DNA of 64,000 bases from Actinomycetales bacterium (GCA_015655375.1 JAATFD010000010.1:1-64000); one strand, 5' to 3'; counted from the first letter of the stretch, positions 53,298 through 62,782 are shown. Notes: generated from the sequence alone by a model not told the origin. Made by a program: numbers and translations.

Positions 53298-55475
53298 TCA
53301 GCCCTCCGGAGCCTCGACCTCCGTGTCTTCGCCGCGCACGATCGCGAGCACCTGGGGCCCATAGCTGTCGAGCTTGACGGCGCCAATCCCCCGGATGACG
53401 CCGAGCTGACGCAGGGTCTTCGGCTGTGCGACGGCCACATCGCGCAATGTCTGGTCGGTCAAGACCGTGTAAGCGGGCTTAGAGATCGCCCGCGAGACCC
53501 TCAGCCGCCAGTCTTTGAGCCGCTCGAAGAGGGCGACGATCTCCGGGGAGTTCTCCTCCTCGAACTCGTGGGCTCGCGAGCGCGCTCGGTGCCGTGATGA
53601 CGAGGACGGCGCCGAGGACGACAACCCACGAGACTCGGCGGGGTCCTCGGGCCAGATCCCATCGAGGAGCCGACTGCGCGTACGCGACCGGCCCCGATCC
53701 TGGGACCGCGACCTCGACCATGAGATCTCGAGGACGTCACGGGCACGGGTGACCCCGACGTAGAGCAAACGGCGTTCTTCCTCCCGCGCCTCCGCATTCT
53801 TAGCCATGGAGATCGGCAGAAGCCCCTCCGAGACTCCGATGAGGAAGACCACGTCCCACTCAAGCCCCTTGGCCGCATGCAGCGTCGAGAAGGTCACGCC
53901 CGCGACGGCGGGGGCTGCCTGTGCGACCGAGCGCTCGTCCAGTTCGGCGACGAACTCGGGCAGAGTGCGGTCCTCCCGCTCCCTCGCGAGATCGACCAGG
54001 GCGTTGAGGTTGTCCCATCTCTCGCGCACCGCTCCGGTCCCCTCCGGGGGGGCCGCAGTCCATCCAACCAGCCCCACCAGCTCTGACACCTGCTCGACCA
54101 GCCCGGCGATGCCCGAGGCTTCGTCCGGAGAGGACGCAGTGGCGGAGCCTGCTTCTGAGCCCGTGCCGACGGCCTCGTCACCGCCGGGCTCGACGTCCAG
54201 GCTCTCCGCACCCGATGCCCGCACCACGGCGGCCTGACGACGCAGCAGGAGCATCGCCCGTCGGATCTCGTCGCGGTCGAAGAACCGGGCACCACCACGC
54301 ACGACGAAAGAGACCCCCGCATCGGAGAATGCTTGCTCGAGGGCCTCCGACTGTGAGTTCGTCCGGTAGAGCACAGCGATCGAGTGGATCGGTGTGCCCC
54401 GGGCGACGAGGTCCTTGATGCGGCCAGCAACGCCCTGGGCCTCGGTCGCGTCGTCGGGATACGTCCGGAATGCCACCCCCTCACCCATCGGACGTTGGGA
54501 GACCAGATGGACCGCGCCACTCGTCGATCCCCGGTGTGCAGCGCCGGTCAGCCCTGCCCGGCTCATCACGTGGTTCGCGATGGCGACGACCTGCGGAGTC
54601 GAGCGGTAGTCGCGAGTCAGCTCCACTTGACGGGCCCCCGGATGGTGCTCGCGGAATCGCAGGAGGTGACGCGGATCCGCACCCGCGAAGGAGTAGATCG
54701 TCTGGGCGACGTCACCGACGACGCAGACGTCATGGCGATCCCCCACCCACAGGTCTAGGAGGTGTTGCTGGAGCAAGGACACGTCCTGGTATTCGTCGAC
54801 GACGAAGTTGCGATACTGCGCCCGTACCGTCCGCGCGATGTCCTCGCGATCCTGGAGGACCCCGCACATCAACAGCAGGACGTCCTCGAAATCGATGACG
54901 CCCCGGTCCTGCTTGGCGTCCTCGTAGGCGTCCATCAGGCGCGCGACGTCAGAGATCGACACTCCATTGGGAGGCACGCGTCCCTCGGAGTCCGCCCGTT
55001 CGGCGTAGCGGGTGGCATCCAGCATCGAGACCTTCGCCCACTCGATCTCACTGGCGAGGTCGCGCACCGTCGTGCGGTCTGCGCGGATCCCGGTCCGGGC
55101 GGCGGCCGCGGCGACCAGTGAGGCCTTGTGCTCGACGATCGAAGGCAATTGCCCGCCGACGACCTGGGGCCAGAAGTACGACAGCTGACGCAGCGCCGCC
55201 GCATGGAAGGTCCGGGCCTGCGCATGGTGAACTCCGAGGGTCCGCAGGCGCTCGCGCATTTCCGCGGCCGCCCTCGACGTGAAGGTCACCGCCAGCACGG
55301 TCGACGGATCGAAGGCACCGACGGCGGCGCCGTAGGCGACCCGGTACGTGATTGCCCGTGTCTTTCCGGTTCCGGCGCCTGCGAGCACCGCCAGGGGGCC
55401 GCTCACCTGCTCAGCCACCGCCCTCTGGTCGGGGTCGAGGTCGGCGAGGAGTGCTTCGGGATCGGGAGACGTCAT
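53298..55475 (-). CDS. uvrD2: UvrD2-type superfamily-1 DNA helicase with HRDC domain
   Basis: This protein has 725 residues. Walker A is AGAGTGKTRAITYR near residues 33-46, Walker B VVDEYQDV, motif IV/V region TFSTLHAAKGLEWDVVFL and motif VI RRLLYVGVTRARD. A Ser/Arg-rich linker (RSRSQDRGRSRTRSR) separates the motor from a C-terminal HRDC domain (about 645-715). No tetracysteine cluster, known from mycobacterial UvrD2, is visible. ATG 55475 is preferred: GACAAT ends 6 bases upstream. It translocates 3'-5' on DNA in repair. Confidence 0.92.
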   Translation of the reverse strand: MTSPDPEALLADLDPDQRAVAEQVSGPLAVLAGAGTGKTRAITYRVAYGAAVGAFDPSTVLAVTFTSRAAAEMRERLRTLGVHHAQARTFHAAALRQLSYFWPQVVGGQLPSIVEHKASLVAAAAARTGIRADRTTVRDLASEIEWAKVSMLDATRYAERADSEGRVPPNGVSISDVARLMDAYEDAKQDRGVIDFEDVLLLMCGVLQDREDIARTVRAQYRNFVVDEYQDVSLLQQHLLDLWVGDRHDVCVVGDVAQTIYSFAGADPRHLLRFREHHPGARQVELTRDYRSTPQVVAIANHVMSRAGLTGAAHRGSTSGAVHLVSQRPMGEGVAFRTYPDDATEAQGVAGRIKDLVARGTPIHSIAVLYRTNSQSEALEQAFSDAGVSFVVRGGARFFDRDEIRRAMLLLRRQAAVVRASGAESLDVEPGGDEAVGTGSEAGSATASSPDEASGIAGLVEQVSELVGLVGWTAAPPEGTGAVRERWDNLNALVDLAREREDRTLPEFVAELDERSVAQAAPAVAGVTFSTLHAAKGLEWDVVFLIGVSEGLLPISMAKNAEAREEERRLLYVGVTRARDVLEISWSRSRSQDRGRSRTRSRLLDGIWPEDPAESRGLSSSAPSSSSRHRARSRAHEFEEENSPEIVALFERLKDWRLRVSRAISKPAYTVLTDQTLRDVAVAQPKTLRQLGVIRGIGAVKLDSYGPQVLAIVRGEDTEVEAPEG

Positions 55476-55533
55476 GATCGGATTGTCGCAGCCCGCGCCC
55501 TCGTCTGCGCCATCGGATGGGCCGATCTGTGGA

Positions 55534-56643
55534 TCACGCGCGCCGCAGGGGGTCGATGCGACGTGGGGATTCCGGCAATGGCTTCCCGAACCATTCCTCG
55601 AGCATGTAACGTGCGATCGCGGTAGGGCCGGGGGGCTCGATCTCCCCCGACGTGATCGCGGCGCCGAGTTCCGCGCGTGAAAAGAACCGCGCCCGGTCGA
55701 TCTCCACGCCGTCGGGACGGGGCACAGAGAGTGTTCCCGGGACGACGCGCGCCCGGAAGCCCAGCATGAGGGAACGCGGGAACGGCCACGGTTGCGCCCC
55801 GATGTAGGTAATGTCTCCGACCTCGATCCCGACCTCCTCGAGGATCTCGCGGCGGACGGCGCGGTCGGGTGCCTCCCCACCCTCGACGAACCCGGCAAGC
55901 ACCGACCAGAATCCAGGACGCCAGGCCGCGTTGTGCGCCATCAGCACGCGGTCGTCAGCGTCGACGACTGCCATGATGACCGCCGGATCCTGGCGCGGGT
56001 ATTCAATCGTCCGGCACTGCGGACAGGTCGTCGTCCACCCGGCCGAGGTCGTCTCCACACGCGTCCCGCAGACTCGGCAGTGGAGTGATTCCCGGTGCCA
56101 GTTGACCAACGTGACCGCGCCGAGGGCGAGCGCCGAATCGTCATCGCCCAGCAGGTGTCCGCACCACCGAAGGTTCACCCACGACAGGTCCGGTTCCTCC
56201 AACGGCTCGATGACGAGGCCGACATGGACGATCCCGTCGCCGGTACGACCCATGAGAAAGGCATCCTGACCGAGCGAGGCGAGACGCAGTGCCTCCTCCG
56301 TTCCCGGATGCCACAGGCACAACGAGCCGGGCGCTCCCTCGACGCGGTCGACCATGCGGGCAGCGGGGAGATCAGAACGCGGGATCGTCGCGAAGGGCGT
56401 GTCCGAGTCCGCCCTCACCCGTGCCCCGGCCCGACGTACCGGCAACGCGGTCCGGGCGATCGCCCGGACACCGATTGCCCCAACCGGATCGAGGAGGAAG
56501 ACCGATACTCCCGTGACGTCGCCCACGTCGAGGTCAGTCAACGCGTCGGGCCCACGCCGCACCAGATCGAGGGGATCGACCCGTTCCCGCGCCATCGCCA
56601 GCGCATCAAGATCACCACGGGCGAAGGGCAGAGCAAGACTCAT
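55534..56643 (-). CDS. nudC: NAD(+) diphosphatase NudC
   Basis: This is a 369-residue Nudix hydrolase that cleaves NADH to NMNH and AMP and in other bacteria removes NAD caps from RNA. The zinc ribbon is CRVCG...CPQC near residues 190-215, the Nudix box is [20 protein letters not shown], and the NudC-specific array is [14 protein letters not shown]. The start at 56643 lies 6 bases after a TAGGCT -10 box, so the mRNA is probably leaderless. It is divergent from rph. Confidence 0.92.
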   Translation of the reverse strand: MSLALPFARGDLDALAMARERVDPLDLVRRGPDALTDLDVGDVTGVSVFLLDPVGAIGVRAIARTALPVRRAGARVRADSDTPFATIPRSDLPAARMVDRVEGAPGSLCLWHPGTEEALRLASLGQDAFLMGRTGDGIVHVGLVIEPLEEPDLSWVNLRWCGHLLGDDDSALALGAVTLVNWHRESLHCRVCGTRVETTSAGWTTTCPQCRTIEYPRQDPAVIMAVVDADDRVLMAHNAAWRPGFWSVLAGFVEGGEAPDRAVRREILEEVGIEVGDITYIGAQPWPFPRSLMLGFRARVVPGTLSVPRPDGVEIDRARFFSRAELGAAITSGEIEPPGPTAIARYMLEEWFGKPLPESPRRIDPLRRA

Positions 56644-56649
56644 GGGGTC

Positions 56650-56655
56650 AGCCTA
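56650..56655 (-). promoter_or_regulatory. -10 element for leaderless nudC
   Basis: TAGGCT on the minus strand ends 6 bases before ATG 56643. The divergent rph -10 lies 11 bases away, so the two promoters nearly touch. Confidence 0.5.
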
Positions 56656-56666
56656 ATCGGTGGCGG

Positions 56667-56672
56667 TACGGT
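56667..56672 (+). promoter_or_regulatory. -10 element for leaderless rph
   Basis: TACGGT ends 6 bases before ATG 56679 and no ribosome site is present. Confidence 0.5.
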
Positions 56673-56678
56673 GGACCC

Positions 56679-57455
56679 ATGACGTCTGTACCCACGCGCG
56701 CCGACGGCCGCGACCTCGATCAACTCCGCCCCGTCTCCCTGACCCGTGGCTGGTCCGGCACCGGGGAAGGCTCCGTCCTCATCGAGGCCGGGAACACCCG
56801 GGTCCTGTGCGTCGCCTCACTGACCGCTGGTGTCCCGCGCTGGCGCAAGGGCTCCGGTCAGGGCTGGGTCACCGCCGAATATGCGATGCTCCCGCGTGCG
56901 ACCTCCGACCGCTCCCAGCGGGAGTCCGTCAAGGGCAAGATCAGCGGTCGCACCCAGGAGATCTCACGCCTGGTCGGACGCTCCCTGCGGGCCGTCGTCG
57001 ACGTCGCGGCGCTGGGCGAGAACACGATCGTCCTGGACTGCGACGTCCTGCGGGCAGACGGCGGCACGCGCACCGCCTCCGTCACCGGCGCCTACGTCGC
57101 CCTGGCCGACGCGATCGCGTGGGGCATCGGCAAGGGCCTCATCACCGAGCGCCCGGGCCATCCCGTGCTCTCCGATTCCGTCTCGGCGATCTCGGTCGGG
57201 ATCATTGATGGGACCCCAATGCTCGACCTCCCCTACATTGAGGACGTGCGCGCCCAGACCGACATGAACGTCGTCCAGACCGGCGATGGTCACTTCGTCG
57301 AGATCCAAGGCACCGCCGAGCACGCTCCCTTCGACCGCGACGAGCTCGACCTGCTGCTCGATCTCGCGGCGACCGGCAATGCCGAGCTCGCCGACCTGCA
57401 GCACGGCGCGCTGGCCGCGGAGGTCGGGACGACTCTCAGCCTGCCCGCCGCATGA
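56679..57455 (+). CDS. rph: Ribonuclease PH
   Basis: This 258-residue phosphorolytic 3'-5' exoribonuclease trims tRNA 3' ends. Hallmarks are [58 protein letters not shown] and [19 protein letters not shown]. The length is normal. Its stop overlaps the rdgB start (ATGA), the common actinobacterial pairing. Confidence 0.96.
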   Translation: MTSVPTRADGRDLDQLRPVSLTRGWSGTGEGSVLIEAGNTRVLCVASLTAGVPRWRKGSGQGWVTAEYAMLPRATSDRSQRESVKGKISGRTQEISRLVGRSLRAVVDVAALGENTIVLDCDVLRADGGTRTASVTGAYVALADAIAWGIGKGLITERPGHPVLSDSVSAISVGIIDGTPMLDLPYIEDVRAQTDMNVVQTGDGHFVEIQGTAEHAPFDRDELDLLLDLAATGNAELADLQHGALAAEVGTTLSLPAA

Positions 57456-58129
57456 ACATGGACGACGCCGCCGTCCCGACTCCCGCTCCGCGCGTCGGCG
57501 TGGCTGGCAGCTCCAGCTGGCGTCGGTTGGCCTTCGCCACCTCGAACGCACACAAGATCAGCGAACTCGAGGCAATACTCGCTCCCGCGCTCGGGCGGTC
57601 GGCAACCGGCCTGATCGCGCGGATGAGCGATCTCGGAGCGGGCTCTCCCGTCGAGGACGGCGCCAGCTTCGAGGAGAACTCGCTGATCAAGGCCCGCTCC
57701 CTGTGTCAGGCGACCGGGATCGCCTCCGTCGCCGACGATTCCGGCCTCTGCGTCGACATCATGGGCGGGGCACCCGGGATCTTCTCGGCACGCTGGTGCG
57801 GGCGCCACGGCGATGACGTGGCGAACCTCGACCTGCTGCTCGCCCAACTCGACGACGTGCCCGACGCGCTGCGCGGCGCGTCCTTCGTTTCCGCTGCCGC
57901 CCTAGTCCTGCCCGATGGACGCGAATTCGTCGAGACTGGGCGTGTCAGCGGTCGTCTCCTGCGCGAGCGGCACGGCGGGGGCGGATTCGGCTACGACCCG
58001 GTGTTCGTTCCCGACGGACACGATCGCACGACCGCCGAGATGAGCCCGGAGGAGAAGAACGCGCTGAGCCACCGAGGCCTCGCCTTCCGAGCGCTCGCCC
58101 CGCGTCTGCTTGAGGTCCTGCAAAGCTGA
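57452..58129 (+). CDS. rdgB: XTP/dITP pyrophosphatase RdgB/HAM1
   Basis: This 225-residue house-cleaning nucleotidase removes dITP and XTP. The family motifs [47 protein letters not shown] and [12 protein letters not shown] are all present. The first 27 residues are an extra polar extension, so an internal start (for instance near the ACGTCGA region) cannot be excluded, though the overlap with rph supports ATG 57452. A terminator follows immediately. Confidence 0.94.
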   Translation: MNMDDAAVPTPAPRVGVAGSSSWRRLAFATSNAHKISELEAILAPALGRSATGLIARMSDLGAGSPVEDGASFEENSLIKARSLCQATGIASVADDSGLCVDIMGGAPGIFSARWCGRHGDDVANLDLLLAQLDDVPDALRGASFVSAAALVLPDGREFVETGRVSGRLLRERHGGGGFGYDPVFVPDGHDRTTAEMSPEEKNALSHRGLAFRALAPRLLEVLQS

Positions 58130-58153
58130 AGCCTGCGCGTGGCAGGCTTTTCT
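58129..58153 (+). terminator. Rho-independent terminator of rph-rdgB
   Basis: AAGCCTGC (58129-58136) pairs with GCAGGCTT (58142-58149) around a 5-base loop, ending in TTTTCT. It overlaps the rdgB stop codon and may work for the convergent MBL gene as well. Confidence 0.85.
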
Positions 58154-58197
58154 GCAGTCTCATCGGAGGGTCGTCCCAGGACACGGGGCCCGACGGA

Positions 58198-58992
58198 TCA
58201 CAGAGTGAAGAGCCGACCCGCCTCCGCCACATCGAGCGGGCCATCCCACACGGTGCGGGCCTCCCTGAAAGCGACACCCGAGTCGGTCCACGGCTGGATG
58301 TGGGTGAGGACCAGGCGTCCGACCGTGCCCGTCGCAGCGATCCGGCCGGCGCGCGACCCACTCAGATGGATGCCACGAACCTCGTCCTCGTCGGTGAAGC
58401 CGGCTTCGCTGAGCAGTAGGTCGACGCCGCTCGCGCCCCGGGTGATCGTGTCGCACTCATCGGTGTCACCGGTGTAGAAGAGCGTCGCCGGACCCGCACC
58501 GTCCTCGCGAGGTCCCTCGATGCGGATCCCGAATCCGGGAACGGAATGCCATGCGGTCGAGGGCGTCAGGGTCAGTGGTCCGATGCGGAAGGATTCTCCG
58601 GCGATGAGCGTACGGAGCGCGAACTCACCCTCGTACGTCTCCTCGGGTCCAGCTCCATCGATCTGGCGCACGCGGTCGAGGACGCCCTCGGGACCTCCTA
58701 GGACGATCGGCGTTTTCCCCCGGGCGGGACCCCATCGACGGTGGACGTGCAGGGAGATGACATCACCGATGTGGTCGGCGTGGCAGTGGGAAAAGATCAC
58801 GCCGTCGAGGTCACTGGGGTCCATGTGCGTCCACAACTGGCCGAACGACCCTGGCCCCATGTCGAGGACGACGCTCCAGGTTCTCGTGGCGCCGGTCGCG
58901 GGATCGGGACCATCGGCCTGGACGAGGTAACACGAGGCCGCCGAACGGGGACCGGACATCGAACCCGTGCAGCCGACGATCTGAAGTCTCAT
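58198..58992 (-). CDS. Metallo-beta-lactamase fold hydrolase (RNase Z-like)
   Basis: This protein has 264 residues from ATG 58992. The metal motif HCHADHIGD lies near residues 69-77, with TAWHSVPGFG, FYTGDTDEC and LVLTHIQPW supplying the later ligands. This pattern is of the ElaC-like MBL proteins found after murI in actinobacteria. The start is 4 bases past the murI stop, with GGGAGGG upstream inside murI, so the two form an operon. The substrate is unknown; a phosphodiester is likely by family. Confidence 0.88.
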   Translation of the reverse strand: MRLQIVGCTGSMSGPRSAASCYLVQADGPDPATGATRTWSVVLDMGPGSFGQLWTHMDPSDLDGVIFSHCHADHIGDVISLHVHRRWGPARGKTPIVLGGPEGVLDRVRQIDGAGPEETYEGEFALRTLIAGESFRIGPLTLTPSTAWHSVPGFGIRIEGPREDGAGPATLFYTGDTDECDTITRGASGVDLLLSEAGFTDEDEVRGIHLSGSRAGRIAATGTVGRLVLTHIQPWTDSGVAFREARTVWDGPLDVAEAGRLFTL

Positions 58993-58996
58993 GGGG

Positions 58997-59827
58997 TCAG
59001 ATCCCTCCCACCAGATCGACTTCATCGGCGCTGTTGACCTCGGGGCCGAGGAAGCGCCGAGCGAGCTTGGCGAACGTCGCGGGAGTACTGGTCGTCAGGA
59101 AGCGGTGATGGGGGACATCGTCCTCGGCCACGCGCGGTTCATGGAGCAGATCGCGGTCCGTCAACTCGTTGTAGGTGACATTCGCCGTGGCCTCCGAGGA
59201 GGTCACCAACGAGACACCCTCCCCCATGACGCGTCCGATCACGCCGGTAAGCAGCGGATAGTGGGTGCACCCGAGGACCAAGGTGTCGACATCGGCCTCA
59301 CGCAGGGGGTCGAGATACTCGTGGGCGGCGGCCAACAGGTCTGGTCCCGTCGTGATCCCGGCCTCGACGAACTCCACGAAGAGGGGACAGGCACGCGGCA
59401 CGACCGTCAGGCCGGGTACCGCTGCCAACGCGTTGGAATAGGCCTCCGACTGGATCGTCGCCCGGGTGCCGATGATCCCGATGCGATGGTTGCGGGTCGT
59501 CGTCACCGCGGCGCGGGCGGCCGGAGTGATGACCTCGATGACGGGGATGTGCGCGTCGACCCAGTAGCGCTCCCGCGCGTCCGACAATGCGGCTGCCGTC
59601 GCCGTGTTGCAGGCGATGACCAGGACCTTCACCCCACGTGAGGCGAGCTCATCGAGGCCTGCCAAGGCCAACTCCCGGATCTCAGCAATGGGGCGCGGAC
59701 CGTAGGGCGAGTTCGCCGTGTCACCGAGGTAGAGGACCTCTTCGTCGGGAAGCTTGTCGATGACGGCACGCGCGACGGTGAGCCCTCCGAGTCCGGAGTC
59801 GAAGATCCCGATCGGCGCGTTGTCCAT
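58997..59827 (-). CDS. murI: Glutamate racemase MurI
   Basis: This 276-residue enzyme makes D-glutamate for peptidoglycan. The two catalytic cysteines are in VIACNTATAA and LGCTHYPLL, and the opening GIFDSGLGGLTV and NSPYGPR are typical. ATG 59827 is 7 bases after a TAGGGT -10 box, implying a promoter of its own although it lies 10 bases beyond the DUF2017 gene. Confidence 0.96.
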   Translation of the reverse strand: MDNAPIGIFDSGLGGLTVARAVIDKLPDEEVLYLGDTANSPYGPRPIAEIRELALAGLDELASRGVKVLVIACNTATAAALSDARERYWVDAHIPVIEVITPAARAAVTTTRNHRIGIIGTRATIQSEAYSNALAAVPGLTVVPRACPLFVEFVEAGITTGPDLLAAAHEYLDPLREADVDTLVLGCTHYPLLTGVIGRVMGEGVSLVTSSEATANVTYNELTDRDLLHEPRVAEDDVPHHRFLTTSTPATFAKLARRFLGPEVNSADEVDLVGGI

Positions 59828-59834
59828 GTGTGGG

Positions 59835-59840
59835 ACCCTA
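59835..59840 (-). promoter_or_regulatory. -10 element for leaderless murI
   Basis: TAGGGT ends 7 bases before ATG 59827, overlapping the end of the DUF2017 gene; no Shine-Dalgarno sequence is visible. Confidence 0.45.
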
Positions 59841-60419
59841 GTGCGACCGGGCGTCCTCCCGCATCGCTCGGAGCAGTGAATCCTGCCACCACGTCACCGA
59901 TGTGTACATCGCACAGACCATGGCCGTGCGACCGGCGGGGGTCTCTTCGGCGTCGATGGACTGGAGCCAGACCCGCTCGGCGTCGGCGTCGCACTCGATG
60001 CCGAGTTCTCCCGCGAGCGCCAGACGCACATCGTTGAGCCCGGCCAGCCAGTCCCACACCTCGGGCCGTGCGACGACGACACACGATCCCGGAGACCCAC
60101 CCGCGGTCAGCAGCTCGCGACTGATGCGTCGCAGACGGACAGACTTCTCTGAACGCAGGAAATCCTCCGTCAGCGCCCGCAGCCGCGCGGCCTCCGGCGG
60201 ATCGTTGCTCATCGGGGGAAGAAGATTGTCGAGGGTGGGATCACCAGGCTCGGGACGCGATGACTCCGGTTCGGTCGCCGCCCGCACGAACGAGGCCAGT
60301 TCGTCCGGTTCGTCGAGGACGACCAGGATCTCGTGGACGAGTTGCTGAAGGAGTCGGCTGTAGCTGGGGTCCAATGACGCCCGGTATCCCGCCACTTCCA
60401 CGGCGAACGCACCGATCAT
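59838..60419 (-). CDS. DUF2017 family protein
   Basis: This 193-residue protein is found almost always between clpS and murI in actinobacteria. The middle ALTEDFLRSEKSVRLRR segment and C-terminal WLAGLNDVRLALAGELGI match the family. Function is unknown; co-occurrence with clpS suggests a link to ClpAP/ClpCP proteolysis. Its start overlaps the clpS stop (ATGA). Confidence 0.88.
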   Translation of the reverse strand: MIGAFAVEVAGYRASLDPSYSRLLQQLVHEILVVLDEPDELASFVRAATEPESSRPEPGDPTLDNLLPPMSNDPPEAARLRALTEDFLRSEKSVRLRRISRELLTAGGSPGSCVVVARPEVWDWLAGLNDVRLALAGELGIECDADAERVWLQSIDAEETPAGRTAMVCAMYTSVTWWQDSLLRAMREDARSH

Positions 60420-60706
60420 CCGACCCGCTCCAACGTGGCATGCAGCCCATAGGCATGCATCGCCAGGGCGTCGGCCTCCATCCGTTCCCTCTGGCCCGTC
60501 GAGACGACGGCGCGCCCGCTCTGATGGACCTCCAGCATGAGGGCCTCAGACTCCGTTCGGTCATAGCCGAAGTGACGTCTGAACACCTCCACCACGTAAT
60601 CCATGAGATTGATCGCGTCGTCCCACACGACCGTGCACCATGGCGCAGACAGGAGGGTGCGAGGGGCGGTCTGCCGCTGGGCGGCGGGATCGTGGCGCGC
60701 TGACAT
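60416..60706 (-). CDS. clpS: ATP-dependent Clp protease adaptor ClpS
   Basis: This 96-residue adaptor delivers N-degron substrates to the Clp ATPase. The core VVWDDAINLMDYVVEVFRRH and the MLEVHQSGRAVVSTG stretch match the family; Asp and His of the N-degron pocket are kept. ATG 60706 is chosen because TACGCT ends 6 bases upstream; the longer open frame upstream overlaps the pncB promoter. Confidence 0.93.
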   Translation of the reverse strand: MSARHDPAAQRQTAPRTLLSAPWCTVVWDDAINLMDYVVEVFRRHFGYDRTESEALMLEVHQSGRAVVSTGQRERMEADALAMHAYGLHATLERVG

Positions 60707-60712
60707 GGTCTC

Positions 60713-60718
60713 AGCGTA
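60713..60718 (-). promoter_or_regulatory. -10 element for leaderless clpS
   Basis: TACGCT on the minus strand ends 6 bases before ATG 60706. Confidence 0.5.
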
Positions 60719-60774
60719 GGCATGAGCCGGTGATGGGCGTGCGTGTTTGGAGGACCACCGATCCGCGCCGGAAC

Positions 60775-60780
60775 TAGGAT
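60775..60780 (+). promoter_or_regulatory. -10 element for leaderless pncB
   Basis: TAGGAT ends 6 bases before ATG 60787; no ribosome site is seen. Confidence 0.5.
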
Positions 60781-60786
60781 TGACAT

Positions 60787-62127
60787 ATGCCTGCCTCCAC
60801 ATCAACGGCTCTACTCACGGACATGTACGAACTGACGATGCTCGATGCCGCCCTCCACGACGGAACGGCCCACCGACGCACGGTTTTTGAGCTCTTCGGA
60901 CGCCGACTGCCCACGACCCGTCGATTCGGGGTCGTCGCCGGAACCGGACGCATCCTGGAGGCCCTTGAGCGTTTTGAATTCTCCGGGGACCAGATCGAAT
61001 GGCTGCGCGAGGCGCACATCGTCTCCGAGGAAGCCCTCGGTTATCTGCGGGACTTCCGCTTCGCCGGCGACATTGACGGCTATCCGGAGGGCGAATGCTA
61101 CTTCCAGGGCTCACCCCTGCTGACCGTCGAGGGCACCTTCGCGGAATGCACGCTCCTGGAGACCCTCTTGCTGAGCGTGCTCAACCACGACTGCGCGATC
61201 GCCTCGGCGGCCTCGCGCATGACGATCGCCGCACACGGCCGGCCCTGCCTAGACATGGGAGCCCGACGCAGCCACGAGCGAGCGGCGGTCTCCGCGGCAC
61301 GGGCGGGCGTCATCGGTGGGTTCGCTGGGACGTCCGATCTCGAGGCCGGCAAACGCTACGGAATCCCGACGATCGGGACGTCGGCGCATTCCTTCACGCT
61401 GTTGCATGACTCGGAGCGCGCCGCCTTCGACGCACAGATCGCCCTGCTCGGGACCGACACGACTCTGCTCGTCGACACCTTCGACGTCACCCGGGGTGTG
61501 AACAACGCTGTCGAGGCCGCCCGGGCCGCTGGCGGCGAGCTCGGCAGCGTTCGCTTGGACTCCGGCGACCTCGTCGCCCAGGCGTTCACGGTGCGCGGCC
61601 AACTCGACGCGCTCGGCGCGACCTCGACGAGGATCACCGTGACGAACGACCTCGACGAGTATGCGATCGCAGCCTTGGGCGCAGCACCGATCGATTCCTA
61701 TGGCGTCGGCACGAAGCTGGTCACCGGGTCGGGTGTGCCGACGGCCGCCCTCATCTACAAGATGGTTGCCCGCGAGGACACCTCCGGGCGGATGGTCGGG
61801 GTCGCGAAGAAGTCCGAATCGAAGTCCACCGTCGCCGGGCGCAAACTCGCCGGACGGATCTTCGACGAGGACGGCTACGCCTCCGAGGAGCTCCTGGTCG
61901 CCGGGGGCGCCGAGGACCGACGTTGTGCCGAACTCGAGAGTCAGGGTGCCCGGCCGTTGCAGGTCCCGCTGGTCCGGGCCGGCGAGATCTCCGCCGAGAC
62001 GTGGGGCCCCGATGCCCTGCCACGCGCCCAGCAGCGTCACCTGCGCTCCCGCAACGAGCTGCCCTATCAGGCTTGGCGCCTTTCCGAGGGCGACCCCGCG
62101 ATCCCCACCCGTTACCTCTCCCTCTGA
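60787..62127 (+). CDS. pncB: Nicotinate phosphoribosyltransferase
   Basis: This 446-residue enzyme converts nicotinate and PRPP to nicotinate mononucleotide in NAD salvage. TDMYELTMLDAAL at the N-terminus, GARRSHERAAV, the phosphorylated His in GTSAHSFTLLH, and SVRLDSGDL and VTNDLDEYAI are family signatures. It is divergent from clpS, the usual actinobacterial arrangement. Confidence 0.95.
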   Translation: MPASTSTALLTDMYELTMLDAALHDGTAHRRTVFELFGRRLPTTRRFGVVAGTGRILEALERFEFSGDQIEWLREAHIVSEEALGYLRDFRFAGDIDGYPEGECYFQGSPLLTVEGTFAECTLLETLLLSVLNHDCAIASAASRMTIAAHGRPCLDMGARRSHERAAVSAARAGVIGGFAGTSDLEAGKRYGIPTIGTSAHSFTLLHDSERAAFDAQIALLGTDTTLLVDTFDVTRGVNNAVEAARAAGGELGSVRLDSGDLVAQAFTVRGQLDALGATSTRITVTNDLDEYAIAALGAAPIDSYGVGTKLVTGSGVPTAALIYKMVAREDTSGRMVGVAKKSESKSTVAGRKLAGRIFDEDGYASEELLVAGGAEDRRCAELESQGARPLQVPLVRAGEISAETWGPDALPRAQQRHLRSRNELPYQAWRLSEGDPAIPTRYLSL

Positions 62128-62395
62128 GCCATCGACACCCACCCGCGAGGCATGCCCTCCTCGAGGCTCGAGACACGCGAAGTCCCTGTTCCCTCAAGAC
62201 ACGTTGGGCACGCTCAGCGACGAGGGCGAGAATCGGCTGCGATCCCGTGAGTGGTTCCACCGGACGCCGGCGGTCAGGAAACCGCTCGTTGCACGCTGAA
62301 TCATGGGTCGCTCATCGCCTTCACGGCTGGCCCACAGTAGCGACACCCGACCGGCAAGCGGTGACGGCGCCACCGGGACGCCCCGCGGGGATCGA

Positions 62396-62713
62396 TCAGG
62401 GGGTTGCCAGCTTCAGGCCGATGACGCAGCCGACAATGCCCATCAGCAACAGCATCCGGACGACCGAAACAGGTTCTGCTCCGGTCGCCATTGCCCAGAC
62501 GGCGGTCGTCGCGGCACCGATCCCGACCCACACCGCATAGCCCGTGCCGACCGGGATTTCCTTCAGTGCCAGAGCCAGCCCGGCCATCGACACTACCAAA
62601 CCACTGACGAAAACCACCGATGGTACCAGCCTCGTCAGTCCCTGCGACTGGGACAGAGCAGTGGCCCACACGGCCTCGAACAGGCCGGACACGACCAGAA
62701 TGATCCACGACAT
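62396..62713 (-). CDS. sugE: SMR-family guanidinium exporter (SugE/Gdx)
   Basis: This 105-residue protein with four membrane helices has GLFEAVWATAL (conserved Glu), GLTRLVPS and KEIPVGTGYAVWVGIGA, which mark the Gdx subclass rather than the multidrug EmrE type. It exports guanidinium ions in exchange for protons as an antiparallel dimer. ATG 62713 is 8 bases after GGAGG. The leader contains a guanidine-II riboswitch, which independently supports the function. Confidence 0.92.
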   Translation of the reverse strand: MSWIILVVSGLFEAVWATALSQSQGLTRLVPSVVFVSGLVVSMAGLALALKEIPVGTGYAVWVGIGAATTAVWAMATGAEPVSVVRMLLLMGIVGCVIGLKLATP

Positions 62714-62727
62714 TGAACGGTCCTCCA

Positions 62728-62771
62728 TCGGGGCCGTCCCCTCGCGATCACGCATCCGGGTCGTCCCGGGC
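62728..62771 (-). promoter_or_regulatory. Guanidine-II (mini-ykkC) riboswitch
   Basis: On the minus strand two short hairpins appear: CCGGG-ACGA-CCCGG (62769-62756) and GGGG-ACGG-CCCC (62741-62730), both with the ACGR loop of guanidine-II, joined by 14 bases. The sugE ribosome site GGAGG follows 3 bases after the second stem. Guanidine binding in this class exposes the ribosome site. Confidence 0.85.
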
Positions 62772-62782
62772 CGAGGACGAGC

